A stretch of 63,896 nucleotides of DNA from Streptomyces griseoluteus (GCA_000717735.1 JOBE01000058.1:1-63896), one strand, 5' to 3'. Counted from the first letter of the stretch, positions 40,675 through 50,855 are shown. Notes: generated by a model from the letters alone, not told the origin. Translations and numbers: made by a program.

Positions 40675-43600
40675 TTACCTCACGCCGACCGCGCGGATCA
40701 GCTCCTGCTTGACCGTGCCGCCCCGGTCGTCGCTCGCGCCGGCCCGCAGCGAGACGGAGTCGGCGCCGGACGGGATGCGCAGTGCGCCGGTCCAGGCCGC
40801 GCCGCGCCACGACTTCTTGAGGGCGACCTTCGTCCAGGTCGCGCCCTCGTCGTAGGAGACCTCCAGGGTGCCGGAGGCGATGGTGCCGGTGCCGGTCGCG
40901 CCCTCGACGTACTCGGCGAAGATCCCGACGGGCAGCCTGCTTCCGGCCCGGACGTCACCGTTCAGGTCGGTGTCCAGGTCGAAGCCGAGGTTGAGCATCG
41001 GCAGGTACGTGATCCGGTCGGCCGGGGTCTCGGCGGAACGGAACGTCCACTCGCTGTGGCCCTTGCTCCCGAGCCGCCAGCGGGCCGGGTCGAGCGCGGT
41101 GTCGGTGACGACCTTGTACGTGGCCTCCTCGGCCGGGGCGTCCCAGGCGTAGGCGCCGGAGCTCATCTTCCGGTCGACGCGGACCCCGTCGACGTACACC
41201 TCGGTGAACTGGGTCATCGTGTCGTCGCCCCACACGTTGCCGAAGCCGGTGTGGTCGGTGCCCGAGTCACCCCAGCCGGGGGTGTTGAAGCGCAGGTCGT
41301 TGCCGGTGCGCTGCTGGCCCCAGCCCAGGCCGGTGCCCAGCCACGGGTGCCAGACGGGGCCGAACCAGTCGAGCGCGACCCGGCTGCCGCCCCGGTAGGA
41401 CGGGGTGCCGCCGCGCTGCTCCAGGGAGTCGCCGAGGTCGACGGACTCGTGCCAGCGCTGGCCGGTGCCGGTGGAGACGTACTCGGTGCGCTCGGTCGGG
41501 AAGGCTATCCACTCCTTGAAGCCGAAGCCGATCGGGAAGGTGTCGGTGATCGAGTAGCGGAACTCGCCGCCGAGTTCCTTCCGCTTGGTCGGCATGCGGA
41601 AGGTGGAGCGGATGGTGGCGAGCTCGTCCTCGTCGGGGCGGAAGACCAGGTCCGTGCCGATGGCGCCGGGGTGGCCCTCGGAGAGGTCGTACGTGAACGG
41701 GGTGAAGCGGGTGCCGGTCAGGTCGACGCGGCCGCCCCGGGCCGCGCCGGCCGCGAGCCGGTTCGCGTCGGCGGTGTTGACGGTGGCGACCGGGAGCGGC
41801 CGGTCCTGGTAGTCGGCGGTGCCGAACCACTTCATCAGCCGGCCTGCCCGGTCGTCGGTGACGAACAGGGCCTTGGCGCCGGCGTCCTGGGCGGTCTGGG
41901 CGAGCGCGGTCGGGTCGGCGCCGTCGGTCAGCCGGACGAGGACGGCCTTGCCGGTGACGTTCCTGCCCGCGTACTCGGCGGGGGTGCCGGTGCCCGCGTC
42001 GACCAGGCCGAGGCGGTGACCGCCCTCCAGGAGGCCGGTGCCGGCCTGCGGGGTGGCGCCGGAGAGCCGGACGCCGTCGACGCTCGCGTCGAGCATCGGC
42101 TTGCCGAGCCGCCAGACGGTCCGGTACTCGAAGGTGCCGGTCGCGGGCTCACGGGTGGGCGCGGCGAAGATCGAGTCGTACAGCGGCGGGACCTGGACGG
42201 CTCCGCCGTAGGAGGCGCCGTTCGCCTCCCGGTCGAACTCCATGAGGAGCTGCCGGGTCTCGGTGCGCTTCTCGACCTCGGCGCGGATCTCGCGCAGCCG
42301 CCGGCCGTCGAGGGTGATCTCGCGGTCGCGGTCGAGGGTGATCTCCGGCTCGGTGAGGAAGCCGAGGCCGAGGGAGTCGGCGCCGTGGGAGCCGCGCACG
42401 TCGAGGAAGGTGTCGACGGTGTACGTGCCGGGCTTGAGGCGCAGTTCGAGGGTGCCGGACTCGCCGACCGTGGCCGGGAAGGGGTCCTCGCCCCGGGCGA
42501 GCTTCTGGACGCCGAGGAAGGCGGGGGCGGGGGCGCCGTCGCGGTCCTTGACGTGGACGGTGAGGGTGTAGCGCTCCTCCTCCTTCACCAGGCCGAGCGC
42601 GGTGTGCGCGACGCGCGCGCCGCCGGCGGTGGCGGTGATCCGGCCGGAGGACTGGCCGACGGGGGCCTTGGCGCCGTCGCCGGTGACGGTGGTGGACGCG
42701 GTGCCGTGGGCGGGGACGGTGAGGGCGGTGTCGGCGAGGGCGGTGACCCCGGCCGGCATGCCTTCCACGGCGAGGTTCAGCTCGACCGGCGCGTCGGAGG
42801 AGTTGGTGTAGGTGACGGTCTTCGTGACCGGCTTGTTCGTCTCGTAGGGCCAGGAGAAGAAGCCGAGGTCGGCGGAGCCGGTCGCGGTGACGTTCGCGGA
42901 GATCGCGGCGGCCACGTCGACCCGTCCGGAGCCGAGCGCGTACGAGGAGGCGTCGAGCGTCTTCGACGACGACATCAGCGCGTCCTTGAGCTGGGCGCCG
43001 GTCCAGTCGGGGTGCTTCTCGGCGAGCAGGGCGGCGACACCGGCGATGTGCGGGGTCGCCATCGACGTACCGCTCATCGAGGTGTAGAGGCCGCTTCCGG
43101 GGGCGAGTTGGGAGCGGGCCGCGAGGATGCCGACGCCGGGGGCCGACAGGTCGGGCTTGAGGGCCTGGTCGCCGTGGCGGGGGCCCTGGCTCGTGAAGTA
43201 CGCGGCCTCGTCGGCCGAGTCGACGGCGCCGACGGTGAGGGCGGAGTCGGCGGCGCCGGGCGAGCCGATGGAGCCGGGGGCGCCGGAGTTGCCCGCGGCG
43301 ATGACGAAGAGGGCGCCGGTCTCGGCGGACAGGGTGTTGACGGCCTGGGCCATCGGGTCGGTGCCGTCGCTCGGTTCGCGCGAGCCGAGGCTCATCGAGA
43401 CGATCTTCGCGTCGATGTCCTTGGCGGCCCACTCCATGCCGGCGATGATCTGCGACTCGGTGCCGGAGCCCTCGTCGCTGAGGACCTTGCCGACGGCGAG
43501 GGTGGCGCCGGGGGCTACGCCCTTCTCCTTGCCGTCGGAGCCCGCGCCGCTGCCGCCGACGGTGGAGGCGACGTGCGTGCCGTGGCCGTCGCGGTCGGCG

Positions 43601-44358
43601 ACCTCCTGGCCCTCGATGAAGGACTTCGACTCGGCGACCCGGCCCGCCAGGTCGGGGTGGCCGAGGTCGGCGCCGGTGTCGAGGACGGCGACCTTGACGC
43701 CCTTGCCGGTGAGGCCGGCCTCCCAGGCCTTCGGGGTGCCGATCTGCGCGTTGGACTCGGCCATGGCGGCGTCGACCTTGCCGTCGAGCCAGACCTTGGC
43801 GGGGGCGGCGGCGCGGGCGTTCGGGGCGGCGGTGAAGCCGCGCCAGAAGGCGGCGGGGTCGGTGGCCGTGACGGCGGCGCCGCCGATGCTCGGCAGCGCG
43901 CGGACGGTCTCTGCGCCGCGCGGGGTTCCCGCGGTGGTCCGCGCGTGCTTGCCTCCGTACGTGACGATCAGCGGCAGCTCGCCGGTGACGCCCTGCTCGA
44001 CGAGGCCGGTGACGTCGAAGAGGCGCGGGTCGAGCGCGCCGGAGTCCAGGTAGGGGCGGGCCTCGTCGGGGACGACGGTGACCCGGCCGTCGGCGATCCG
44101 GCTGCGTATCGCGCCGGTGGCGCCCTCGGCCCGGTCGACGGTGACGGTCTGCTGTCCGCCGCCGAGGTCGGTGAGGGTCACGCGGTCGCCGGTGACCAGG
44201 GTGACGGTGGCGCTGGTCGCCGCCCTGAACGTCTCCGGTACGGCGGAGGTGGCGGTCCCGGCGGCGGCGGTCTGCCCGGCCGGGAGCATCACGAGGGAGA
44301 CGCCCGCGGCGAGCAGCGCGACTCTCCCTCTGCCGAAGGGTGTGGTCCTCGACGTCAT
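40675..44358 (-). CDS. Large secreted S8 (subtilisin-family) peptidase
   Basis: A 1,227-residue exported protease starting at 44358 with GAGGAG 8 bases upstream. A signal peptide (about residues 12-33) is followed by a propeptide. The catalytic triad is Asp227 (VAVLDTGAD), His259 (DGHGTHV) and Ser432 (SGTSMATPH), with Asn in AAGNSG. After the catalytic domain come Ig-like modules. A PA-like region lies about 830-900 (VLVRLTDGADPTALAQTAQDAG), and a further beta-rich C-terminal part ends in YDEGATWTKV. Multi-domain secreted subtilases of this size are common in Streptomyces and degrade environmental protein. Confidence 0.92.
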   Translation of the reverse strand: MTSRTTPFGRGRVALLAAGVSLVMLPAGQTAAAGTATSAVPETFRAATSATVTLVTGDRVTLTDLGGGQQTVTVDRAEGATGAIRSRIADGRVTVVPDEARPYLDSGALDPRLFDVTGLVEQGVTGELPLIVTYGGKHARTTAGTPRGAETVRALPSIGGAAVTATDPAAFWRGFTAAPNARAAAPAKVWLDGKVDAAMAESNAQIGTPKAWEAGLTGKGVKVAVLDTGADLGHPDLAGRVAESKSFIEGQEVADRDGHGTHVASTVGGSGAGSDGKEKGVAPGATLAVGKVLSDEGSGTESQIIAGMEWAAKDIDAKIVSMSLGSREPSDGTDPMAQAVNTLSAETGALFVIAAGNSGAPGSIGSPGAADSALTVGAVDSADEAAYFTSQGPRHGDQALKPDLSAPGVGILAARSQLAPGSGLYTSMSGTSMATPHIAGVAALLAEKHPDWTGAQLKDALMSSSKTLDASSYALGSGRVDVAAAISANVTATGSADLGFFSWPYETNKPVTKTVTYTNSSDAPVELNLAVEGMPAGVTALADTALTVPAHGTASTTVTGDGAKAPVGQSSGRITATAGGARVAHTALGLVKEEERYTLTVHVKDRDGAPAPAFLGVQKLARGEDPFPATVGESGTLELRLKPGTYTVDTFLDVRGSHGADSLGLGFLTEPEITLDRDREITLDGRRLREIRAEVEKRTETRQLLMEFDREANGASYGGAVQVPPLYDSIFAAPTREPATGTFEYRTVWRLGKPMLDASVDGVRLSGATPQAGTGLLEGGHRLGLVDAGTGTPAEYAGRNVTGKAVLVRLTDGADPTALAQTAQDAGAKALFVTDDRAGRLMKWFGTADYQDRPLPVATVNTADANRLAAGAARGGRVDLTGTRFTPFTYDLSEGHPGAIGTDLVFRPDEDELATIRSTFRMPTKRKELGGEFRYSITDTFPIGFGFKEWIAFPTERTEYVSTGTGQRWHESVDLGDSLEQRGGTPSYRGGSRVALDWFGPVWHPWLGTGLGWGQQRTGNDLRFNTPGWGDSGTDHTGFGNVWGDDTMTQFTEVYVDGVRVDRKMSSGAYAWDAPAEEATYKVVTDTALDPARWRLGSKGHSEWTFRSAETPADRITYLPMLNLGFDLDTDLNGDVRAGSRLPVGIFAEYVEGATGTGTIASGTLEVSYDEGATWTKVALKKSWRGAAWTGALRIPSGADSVSLRAGASDDRGGTVKQELIRAVGVR

Positions 44359-44452
44359 CGTTGGAACTCCTCGCGGACCCGGGGTCGGGGGTGTTTTCCG
44401 GGTGCTGCGAGGAGTCTTGGCCCTGGTGGCGGGAGTTGAGTCCGCTCGCTCC

Positions 44453-44484
44453 TGGCGGTTATGTGCCGTGGCGGCCAACCGCCA
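44453..44484. promoter_or_regulatory. Inverted repeat upstream of the subtilase gene
   Basis: TGGCGGTT (44453-44460) and AACCGCCA (44477-44484) are perfect inverted arms 16 bases apart in the 156-base gap between the subtilase start and the MFS stop. It may be an operator or a weak terminator of the upstream transporter. Confidence 0.45.
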
Positions 44485-44514
44485 GAACAGGACGTGCCGT
44501 TCGGGGAGATTTGC

Positions 44515-45777
44515 TCACGGAGTCGGGTCGAGGGCGTCGTACCGGCGGAATTCGCGCCCGTACAGGGCGAGGACGCCGATCGCGAGGACGCAGGCGATCC
44601 CGCCGCCCGTGACGGCGACGGCCGGCGAGGTCAGGTCGGCGACCGAGCCGGCGAGGAAGTCGCCCAGGCGGGGCCCTCCGGCGACGACCACGATGAACAC
44701 GCCCTGGAGCCGTCCGCGCATCTCGTCCGGCGCGGCGACCTGCATCATCGTGTTGCGGAAGATCATCGAGACGGTGTCGGAGTATCCCGCGAGGGCGAGC
44801 AGGAGCAGCCCGAGCCACAGGTTCCTGGTGAGCCCGAAGACGGCGATGGCGGTGCCCCAGCAGGCCACCGCGATCAGGATCGCCTGCCCGTGGTGGCGGA
44901 TACGGCCCTGCCAGCCGGAGAGCACTCCGCCGAGCAGCGCCCCGAACGCGGGCGCCGCGACGAGGAGTCCGGCCGTCCTGGCGTCGCCGCCGAACCAGAC
45001 CACGGCGATCGCCGGGAACAGGGCGCGGGGGTGGGCCAGGATCATCGCGCAGAAGTCCGAGAGGAACGTCATGCGCAGGTTGGGGCGGGTGGCGAGGAAC
45101 CGCAGCCCGTCGAGGACCGAGGCCCGCTTGCTCCCCTTGCGGTCGGGGAGCATCGACGGCAGCCGCCACATCGCGTAGAGGCTCGCGGAGAAGGCGACGG
45201 CGTCGATCAGGTACGCGGTCTGGAACCCGGCGAACCCGACGATCAGACCGCCGAGGCTGGGCCCCACCAGCATCCCGAAGGTCATGACCATCGAGTTGAG
45301 CGCGTTGGCGGCGCGCAGCTGCTCGGGCGGCAGGAGCCGGGGGATCATCGACGTGCGGGCGGGCGAGTTGAGGGCGGCGCAGACGGCCTGGAGGGCGACG
45401 ATCCCGTACAGGAACCAGACCCGGTGGAAGCCGGCGAACGCGGCGGCGGCGAGCGCGATCGAGAGCACGGCGGAGCCGCAGGCGCTGTAGAGACCGAGCT
45501 TGCGGCGGTCGACGGTGTCCGCGATGGCGCCGCCGTACAGGCCGAAGACGACGAGCGGCACGAGGGAGAAGAGCCCGACGAGCCCGACGGAGAAGGGCGA
45601 GCGGGTGATGTCGTACACCTGGAGGGAGACGGCGAGGGACGTCATGCCCTGGCCGACCCAGGAGATGGTGCTGCCGAACCAGAGACGGCGGTAGTGCGCG
45701 GAGGTACGCAGCGGGGTGAGGTCGGCGAAGACCCGGCGCCGGTCCTGCTCCTCCCGCTCCTCCTTGGTGGCGGTCAC
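44515..45777 (-). CDS. MFS exporter (EntS/MFS_3 type)
   Basis: A 420-residue 12-segment transporter starting at GTG 45777. The family shows RLWFGSTISWVGQGMTSLAV in segment 1, GAIADTVDRRKL after segment 2 and ALNSPARTSMIPRLLPPEQLRAANAL mid-protein. Such proteins export siderophores or small metabolites; the substrate is unknown. Its GTG overlaps the GNAT stop by 4 bases (GTGA), so both are in one operon. Confidence 0.88.
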   Translation of the reverse strand: MTATKEEREEQDRRRVFADLTPLRTSAHYRRLWFGSTISWVGQGMTSLAVSLQVYDITRSPFSVGLVGLFSLVPLVVFGLYGGAIADTVDRRKLGLYSACGSAVLSIALAAAAFAGFHRVWFLYGIVALQAVCAALNSPARTSMIPRLLPPEQLRAANALNSMVMTFGMLVGPSLGGLIVGFAGFQTAYLIDAVAFSASLYAMWRLPSMLPDRKGSKRASVLDGLRFLATRPNLRMTFLSDFCAMILAHPRALFPAIAVVWFGGDARTAGLLVAAPAFGALLGGVLSGWQGRIRHHGQAILIAVACWGTAIAVFGLTRNLWLGLLLLALAGYSDTVSMIFRNTMMQVAAPDEMRGRLQGVFIVVVAGGPRLGDFLAGSVADLTSPAVAVTGGGIACVLAIGVLALYGREFRRYDALDPTP

Positions 45778-46220
45778 GCGACGTCGTACCGGAGCTCGGG
45801 GCGGTCCCAGTGGATGTGCCCGGCGTGCGGGAGCGTCCCGGTGCGGACGGCGCCGGTGCGCAGGTAGAAATCCTCGGCGGGCGGATGCGAGACGACCCGC
45901 ACGGACCGCAGACCGGCGGCCCTGGCCTGCCCGGTCATGTGCGCCATGAGCTGCCGCCCGATGCCGAGGCCCTGGGCGCTGTCGGCGACGAAGGCGAGGT
46001 CGAGCTCGGCCTCGTCGACGAGGAGCGCGTAGAACCCGAGCACGAGGCCGTCCTCGTCGACGGCGACGAAGACGAGGTGGTGCTCGATGTACGGACCGCC
46101 GACCTGGTACCCGTCGACCATGCGGGCGTAGTCCCCCCGGTAGGCCCGGGAGCCCCGGACGAGCCGGGTGAGCCGCTTGGAGTCGTCGGCGGTGGCGCGC
46201 CGGATGGTGATGTCGGGCAT
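45774..46220 (-). CDS. GNAT-family N-acetyltransferase
   Basis: A 148-residue acetyltransferase. The acetyl-CoA binding pattern AQGLGIGRQLMAHMTGQA (Q/RxxGxG/A) is clear, preceded by ELDLAFVAD. The substrate is not predictable. Translational coupling to the MFS exporter suggests acetylation and export of one compound, such as a toxin or antibiotic; this is inference from context. Confidence 0.88.
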   Translation of the reverse strand: MPDITIRRATADDSKRLTRLVRGSRAYRGDYARMVDGYQVGGPYIEHHLVFVAVDEDGLVLGFYALLVDEAELDLAFVADSAQGLGIGRQLMAHMTGQARAAGLRSVRVVSHPPAEDFYLRTGAVRTGTLPHAGHIHWDRPELRYDVA

Positions 46221-46255
46221 GGGGCGAGTATAGGGACGGGGGTGGAGATCGCTCC

Positions 46256-47306
46256 TTACGGCTTGTTACTGCTCGGTGAAGGGGAGGTGGGCCGGCCGGC
46301 CTCCGTCACCGCCGCCTCGTGGGACAGGGTCGTGCCGTGCGTGAAGGCCGTCGTGAAGGCGGACGCACCCAGGGGTTACGGGCCGTCCGCCCCGTGCGGT
46401 CCACGTCCAGGCGTTCCGCCGGAGGCAGCGGCGCCCCCGTCGAGGCGCGCAGCGCGGCGGCCGCGCCCAGGAGGAGCGCCGCTCCGCGGGCCTGCCCGGC
46501 CGCCGCGTGCGCCGAGGCCAGGCCCTCCAGGGCGAGCGCGACCGCTCGGGGATCGCCCGAGGCCAGCGCGGTCCCGTACCCCTCCTCCTGGAGCTTGAGG
46601 GCCCCCGCCGCATCGCCGCGCGCGAGCGCCGAGAAACCCGGCTCGGCCGGCACGAGCGCGTTGGCGCTGTCGAGACCGACCGCCCGGTGCCAGTCGAGGA
46701 CCTCCCGCATGTGCGCCTCGGCCTCCTCGACGAGGCCGGCCCGCCGGGCGCCGAGGCCGAGCCCGAGGACGGCGTTGATCTCCCCCGCCCGGAACCCGAC
46801 CTCGACGGCCCGCTCCCGGGCCGCCGCGTGGTACGTCCGCGCCTCGTCGAGGTCGCCCCTGAGCAGGGCCGTACGTCCGATCCCGGCCAGCAGGTCGGGG
46901 ACCTCGGTCGTCAGGCCCAGGCCCTCCGCCGCTGCCAGGCCCGCCCGCTTGAGGCGGTCGGCCCGCTCGTACTCGCCGTGGATCTCGGCGACCGTGGCGA
47001 GCGGGTACACCGACCACAGCCGCGAGCAGGCGCCACCCAGCTCCGCGAAGAGCGCGTCCGACCGTGCCGCGTCCCGCTGCGAACCCGCCACGTCGCCGGC
47101 GAGCAGCCGCTGGACCGAGCGGTCCGCGAGCGCCGCCGCCTCGCCCCAGCGGTCCCCGTGCGCCCGGAATCCGTCGAGTGCCCGTCCGGTGAGGACACCG
47201 CCCTCGCTCTGGCTGCCGGTTCCGCAGAGCGCGTGGGCGAGGAACCAGCGCGCCCACGGGCAGCCGTCGGGGCGGCCGGTCTCGTCGTACGCGGTGTCGA
47301 GGTGCG
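46256..47306 (-). pseudogene. Decapitated and frameshifted TPR regulator (AfsR/BTAD or LuxR-like C terminus)
   Basis: The minus strand encodes about 330 residues of helical TPR-like repeats (GDRWGEAAALADRSVQRLLAGD, HGEYERADRLKRAGL, ARGAALLLGAAAALRASTGAPLPPAER) as in the C-terminal half of AfsR/BTAD regulators. The N-terminal DNA-binding and ATPase parts are missing: the fragment begins exactly where an element end (47301-47352) lies. Near 46370 the frame slips. In the original frame the product ends NPWVRPP..., while the conserved continuation (GASAFTTAFTHGTTLSHEAAV) is in another frame and ends at TAA 46256-46258. Two independent lesions make this a pseudogene. Confidence 0.8.
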
Positions 47307-47352
47307 GCGCCAGGGCCCGCGAGCCCGGCATGATCCGAACGAGAGGCCCTAA
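47301..47352. mobile_element. Single end of the YTAR-associated element
   Basis: Reading on the minus strand from TTAG (47352), the sequence matches the end at 27561-27612 almost base for base for about 50 bases. The terminal CTA (47349-47351) forms the TAG stop of ohrR. The other element end is missing, and the inner edge joins the truncated regulator. Confidence 0.75.
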
Positions 47353-47831
47353 CCGCAGGAGCTGAGGTCGTCCGGGTCGACGCCGTCGAGCCGGACGGCC
47401 AGCGCGGCGAGGCGTTCCCGCAGCTCGCGGATCTCGTCCAGGTCGAGGCCGGTCGCGGTGGCGATCCGGCGGGGTACGGCGCGGGCCTTCGCCTTCAGGG
47501 CGGCCCCCTCGGCGGTGGGCCGTACGGTGACGGACCTCTCGTCCTCCGGGCTGCGGCGCCGCTCGACGTAGCCGGCCGCCTCCAGGCGCTTGAGCAGCGG
47601 CGACAGGGTTCCGGAGTCGAGCCGGAGGCGTTCGCCGATGCCCTTCACGGGCAGCTCGCCGTGCTCCCAGAGCACGAGCATGACGAGGTACTGCGGGTAG
47701 GTGAGCCCGAGCTCCTTGAGGGCCTCGCGGTAGACGCCGTTGAAGGCGCGGGTCGCCGCGTGCAGCGAGAAGCAGATCTGGTGGTCGAGCCGGAGGAAGT
47801 CCTCGTCCGGGACCGTGTCGAGCGTCTCCAT
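47349..47831 (-). CDS. ohrR: OhrR, organic-peroxide-sensing MarR-type repressor
   Basis: A 160-residue winged-helix regulator. The N-terminal [15 protein letters not shown] contains the peroxide-sensing Cys typical of OhrR, followed by [14 protein letters not shown] and the recognition region [22 protein letters not shown] second Cys is penultimate (SSCG). It is divergent from ohr, with two inverted repeats in the gap. Oxidation of the Cys by organic hydroperoxides should release the operator. The stop codon lies at an element boundary, but the protein has normal length. Confidence 0.93.
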   Translation of the reverse strand: METLDTVPDEDFLRLDHQICFSLHAATRAFNGVYREALKELGLTYPQYLVMLVLWEHGELPVKGIGERLRLDSGTLSPLLKRLEAAGYVERRRSPEDERSVTVRPTAEGAALKAKARAVPRRIATATGLDLDEIRELRERLAALAVRLDGVDPDDLSSCG

Positions 47832-47868
47832 GGCTCCAGGATACGCGAGGCCCGCTCGTGCGCGATTG

Positions 47869-47896
47869 AGTTGTGCGCAACTGAATAGTGCGCTAT
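47869..47896. promoter_or_regulatory. OhrR operator pair
   Basis: AGTTGTGCGCAACT (47869-47882) and ATAGTGCGCTAT (47885-47896) are two adjacent imperfect palindromes sharing a GTGCGC core. They lie midway between divergent ohrR and ohr, the expected position for OhrR dimers controlling both. Confidence 0.7.
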
Positions 47897-47950
47897 CAAT
47901 AGAGGGCCACCGCACGACACGGCCTCCCCAGGACAGGAACGGAAGAGAAC

Positions 47951-48367
<417 letters not shown>

Positions 48368-48386
48368 TCCCCCACCCACGGACACC

Positions 48387-48428
48387 GGAAAACCCCCGGC
48401 GCGCGGCATCCCGCGCCGGGGGTTTTCC
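48387..48428 (+). terminator. Strong terminator after ohr
   Basis: A perfect 17-base stem (48387-48403 with 48412-48428) with an A/T run inside the arms (GGAAAA...TTTTCC) and an 8-base loop. Confidence 0.9.
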
Positions 48429-48594
48429 CGTACGCGCACGAGGGGTTCGTCTTCTGTACGGCGGGCAGTCATGGGGCGGCCGCCGGGTGGTGGGGCGCGG
48501 GCGCTGTCCTTGGGGCGCTTCGCGACCGGCCCCCGGCCGGCCGCGCGCACCCGCACCCGTACTCGTCCGCTTCCCCTCCGGAGGGCAACTCCCC

Positions 48595-50652
48595 ATGGTC
48601 GACCTCGATCGCCGCAGGTTCCTCCAGCTCGCAGGCGGCGCCGCCGCCCTCACCATGCTGTCCGACAGCATCGCGCGGGCCGCCGCCATCCCGGCGCAAG
48701 GCTCCACCGGCACGATCCAGGACGTCGAGCACATCGTCGTCCTGATGCAGGAGAACCGTTCCTTCGACCACTACTTCGGCGCGATGAAGGGCGTCCGCGG
48801 CTTCGGAGACCCCCGCCCCGTCACCCTGCCCAGCGGCAAGTCCGTCTGGAACCAGTCGGACGGCAGGAAGGTGACCCTGCCGTTCCGGCCGCCGAGCGAC
48901 GACCTCGGCATGGAGTTCCTCCAGGGCCTCAACCACGACTGGGCGGGCGGCCAGAAGGCGTTCAACAGCGGCAAGTACGACCAGTGGGTGCCGGCCAAGA
49001 CCCCGGCCACCATGGCGTACCTCACGCGTGAGGACATCCCGTTCCACTACGCGCTCGCCGACGCCTTCACGGTCTGCGACGCGTACCACTGCTCGTTCAT
49101 CGGCTCGACCGACCCGAACCGCTACTACCTGTGGTCCGGCCACACCGGCAACGACGGCACGGGCGGAGGCCCCGTCCTCAACAACGCCGAGGCGGGCTAC
49201 GGATGGAAGACGTACCCCGAGCGCCTGGAGGCGGCCGGGGTCTCCTGGAAGGTCTACCAGGACATCGGCGACGGCCTGAACGCCGCCGGGCACTGGGGCT
49301 GGATCAACGACGCCTACCGCGGCAACTACGGCGACAACTCCCTCCTCTACTTCAACACCTACCGCAACGCCCAGCCCGGCAACCCGCTGTACGACAAGGC
49401 CCGCACGGGCACGGACGCGTCCAAGGGCGAGGCCTACCTCGCCGACCTCCGCGCCGACGTCCAGGCCGGCCGGCTGCCCAAGGTCTCCTGGATCGCCGCT
49501 CCCGAGGCCTTCTCGGAGCACTCCAACTGGCCCTCCAACTACGGCGCCTGGTACATCGCGCAGGTCCTGGACGCGCTGACCTCGAACCCGGACGTGTGGG
49601 CCCGTACCGCCCTGTTCATCACCTACGACGAGAACGACGGCTTCTTCGACCACGTCGTCCCGCCGTACGTCCCGGCCTCCTCGGCGCAGGGCCTCTCCAC
49701 GACCCCGACGGCGCTCGACCACTTCCCGGGGAAGACGGGTTACGTCGCCGGCCCGTACGGCCTCGGCCCGCGCGTCCCGATGATCGTCGTCTCGCCCTGG
49801 TCCACCGGCGGCTACACCTGCTCCGAGACCTTCGACCACACCTCGGTCATCCGCTTCATGGAGCAGCGCTTCGGGGTGCTCGAACCCCAGATATCGCCCT
49901 GGCGCCGGGCCGTCTGCGGCGACCTGACCTCGGCGTTCGACTTCACGAACACCAACGCCCAGCCCGCTCCGCTGCCGCCGACCGACGGCTACTACCCGCC
50001 GGACCGCGACCGCCACCCCGACTTCCTCGCCACCGCCCCCGCGGCCGGCGCCATGCCCCGCCAGGAGCCGGGCACCAAGCCCACCCGCCCGCTGAAGTAC
50101 GCCCCGTACGTGGACGGCGCCGCCGACACCACGGCGGGCACCTACCGCCTCACCTTCAGCGGCGGCCCGTCGGCGGGCGCCCAGTTCTACGTGACCTCGG
50201 CGAACCGCACCGACGCGCCCTGGACGTACACGACCGAAGCCGCCAAGACCCTCTCGGACACCTGGAACACCAAGTACTCCAAGGGCGTCACCGACCTCAC
50301 GGTCCACGGCCCCAACGGCTTCCTCCGCCGCTTCCGCTCCCCCGGCAAGACGGCGGTCCCCGAGGTCACGGCCCGTCACCACGCCTCCACGGGCAACCTG
50401 GAACTGACGCTGACGAACGGCACCGCGGCGGCGGCCACCCTCACGATCACGAACACCTACGCGGGCACCCCGCAGACGGTGACCGTCCCCAAGGGAGCGA
50501 CGGTCACCCACACGGTCGACCTGACGACGGCGGCCCGCTGGTACGACGTGACGGTCGCGATCCCGGCGAACGCGGACTACCTCCGCCGCCTCGCGGGCCA
50601 CGTGGAGACGGGCGCCCCCGGCGTCACCGACCCGGGCATCCTGACGTACTGA
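48595..50652 (+). CDS. Phosphocholine-specific phospholipase C, Tat-exported
   Basis: A 685-residue secreted phosphoesterase. A Tat signal (DRRRFLQLAGGAAAL) opens the protein. The phosphoesterase domain has the metal-site blocks EHIVVLMQENRSFDHYFG, GLNHDWAG, FTYDENDGFFDHV (seen here as ITYDEND) and the Thr/His residues near HTGND. Two C-terminal DUF756 beta domains (about 505-590 and 600-680) follow. The family includes non-haemolytic PlcN of Pseudomonas and Streptomyces enzymes that hydrolyse phosphatidylcholine or sphingomyelin for phosphate. Confidence 0.93.
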   Translation: MVDLDRRRFLQLAGGAAALTMLSDSIARAAAIPAQGSTGTIQDVEHIVVLMQENRSFDHYFGAMKGVRGFGDPRPVTLPSGKSVWNQSDGRKVTLPFRPPSDDLGMEFLQGLNHDWAGGQKAFNSGKYDQWVPAKTPATMAYLTREDIPFHYALADAFTVCDAYHCSFIGSTDPNRYYLWSGHTGNDGTGGGPVLNNAEAGYGWKTYPERLEAAGVSWKVYQDIGDGLNAAGHWGWINDAYRGNYGDNSLLYFNTYRNAQPGNPLYDKARTGTDASKGEAYLADLRADVQAGRLPKVSWIAAPEAFSEHSNWPSNYGAWYIAQVLDALTSNPDVWARTALFITYDENDGFFDHVVPPYVPASSAQGLSTTPTALDHFPGKTGYVAGPYGLGPRVPMIVVSPWSTGGYTCSETFDHTSVIRFMEQRFGVLEPQISPWRRAVCGDLTSAFDFTNTNAQPAPLPPTDGYYPPDRDRHPDFLATAPAAGAMPRQEPGTKPTRPLKYAPYVDGAADTTAGTYRLTFSGGPSAGAQFYVTSANRTDAPWTYTTEAAKTLSDTWNTKYSKGVTDLTVHGPNGFLRRFRSPGKTAVPEVTARHHASTGNLELTLTNGTAAAATLTITNTYAGTPQTVTVPKGATVTHTVDLTTAARWYDVTVAIPANADYLRRLAGHVETGAPGVTDPGILTY

Positions 50653-50855
50653 TCCGTCGCCACCCCTGGCTCGCGGCCGGTCCCTCCCGTACGGGCCGGC
50701 CCGGGACAGGGGTGGTCGTACCGCCGTCAAGCACGTCGCCCGGGCGGGCCTGATACTGGGAAGGAGGTGCCTGGGCCCGGCGTCCCGTGGAACCGCGAGC
50801 AGGTCGGCGACCGACGGGATGCCCGGCGAGGATCGCGAGCTGTGAGGTGACTTCC

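Noticed and set aside
41056..44439. A 1,127-codon open frame opposite the subtilase gene, and an 836-codon frame opposite the GH3 gene (24356-26866)
   Set aside because: Antisense frames kept open by high GC. The sense strand has complete catalytic motifs and signal peptides; the antisense products are compositional only.
48368..48594. Possible small gene between ohr and the phospholipase
   Set aside because: The region holds a strong terminator and a GC-biased frame with no ribosome site or conserved residues.
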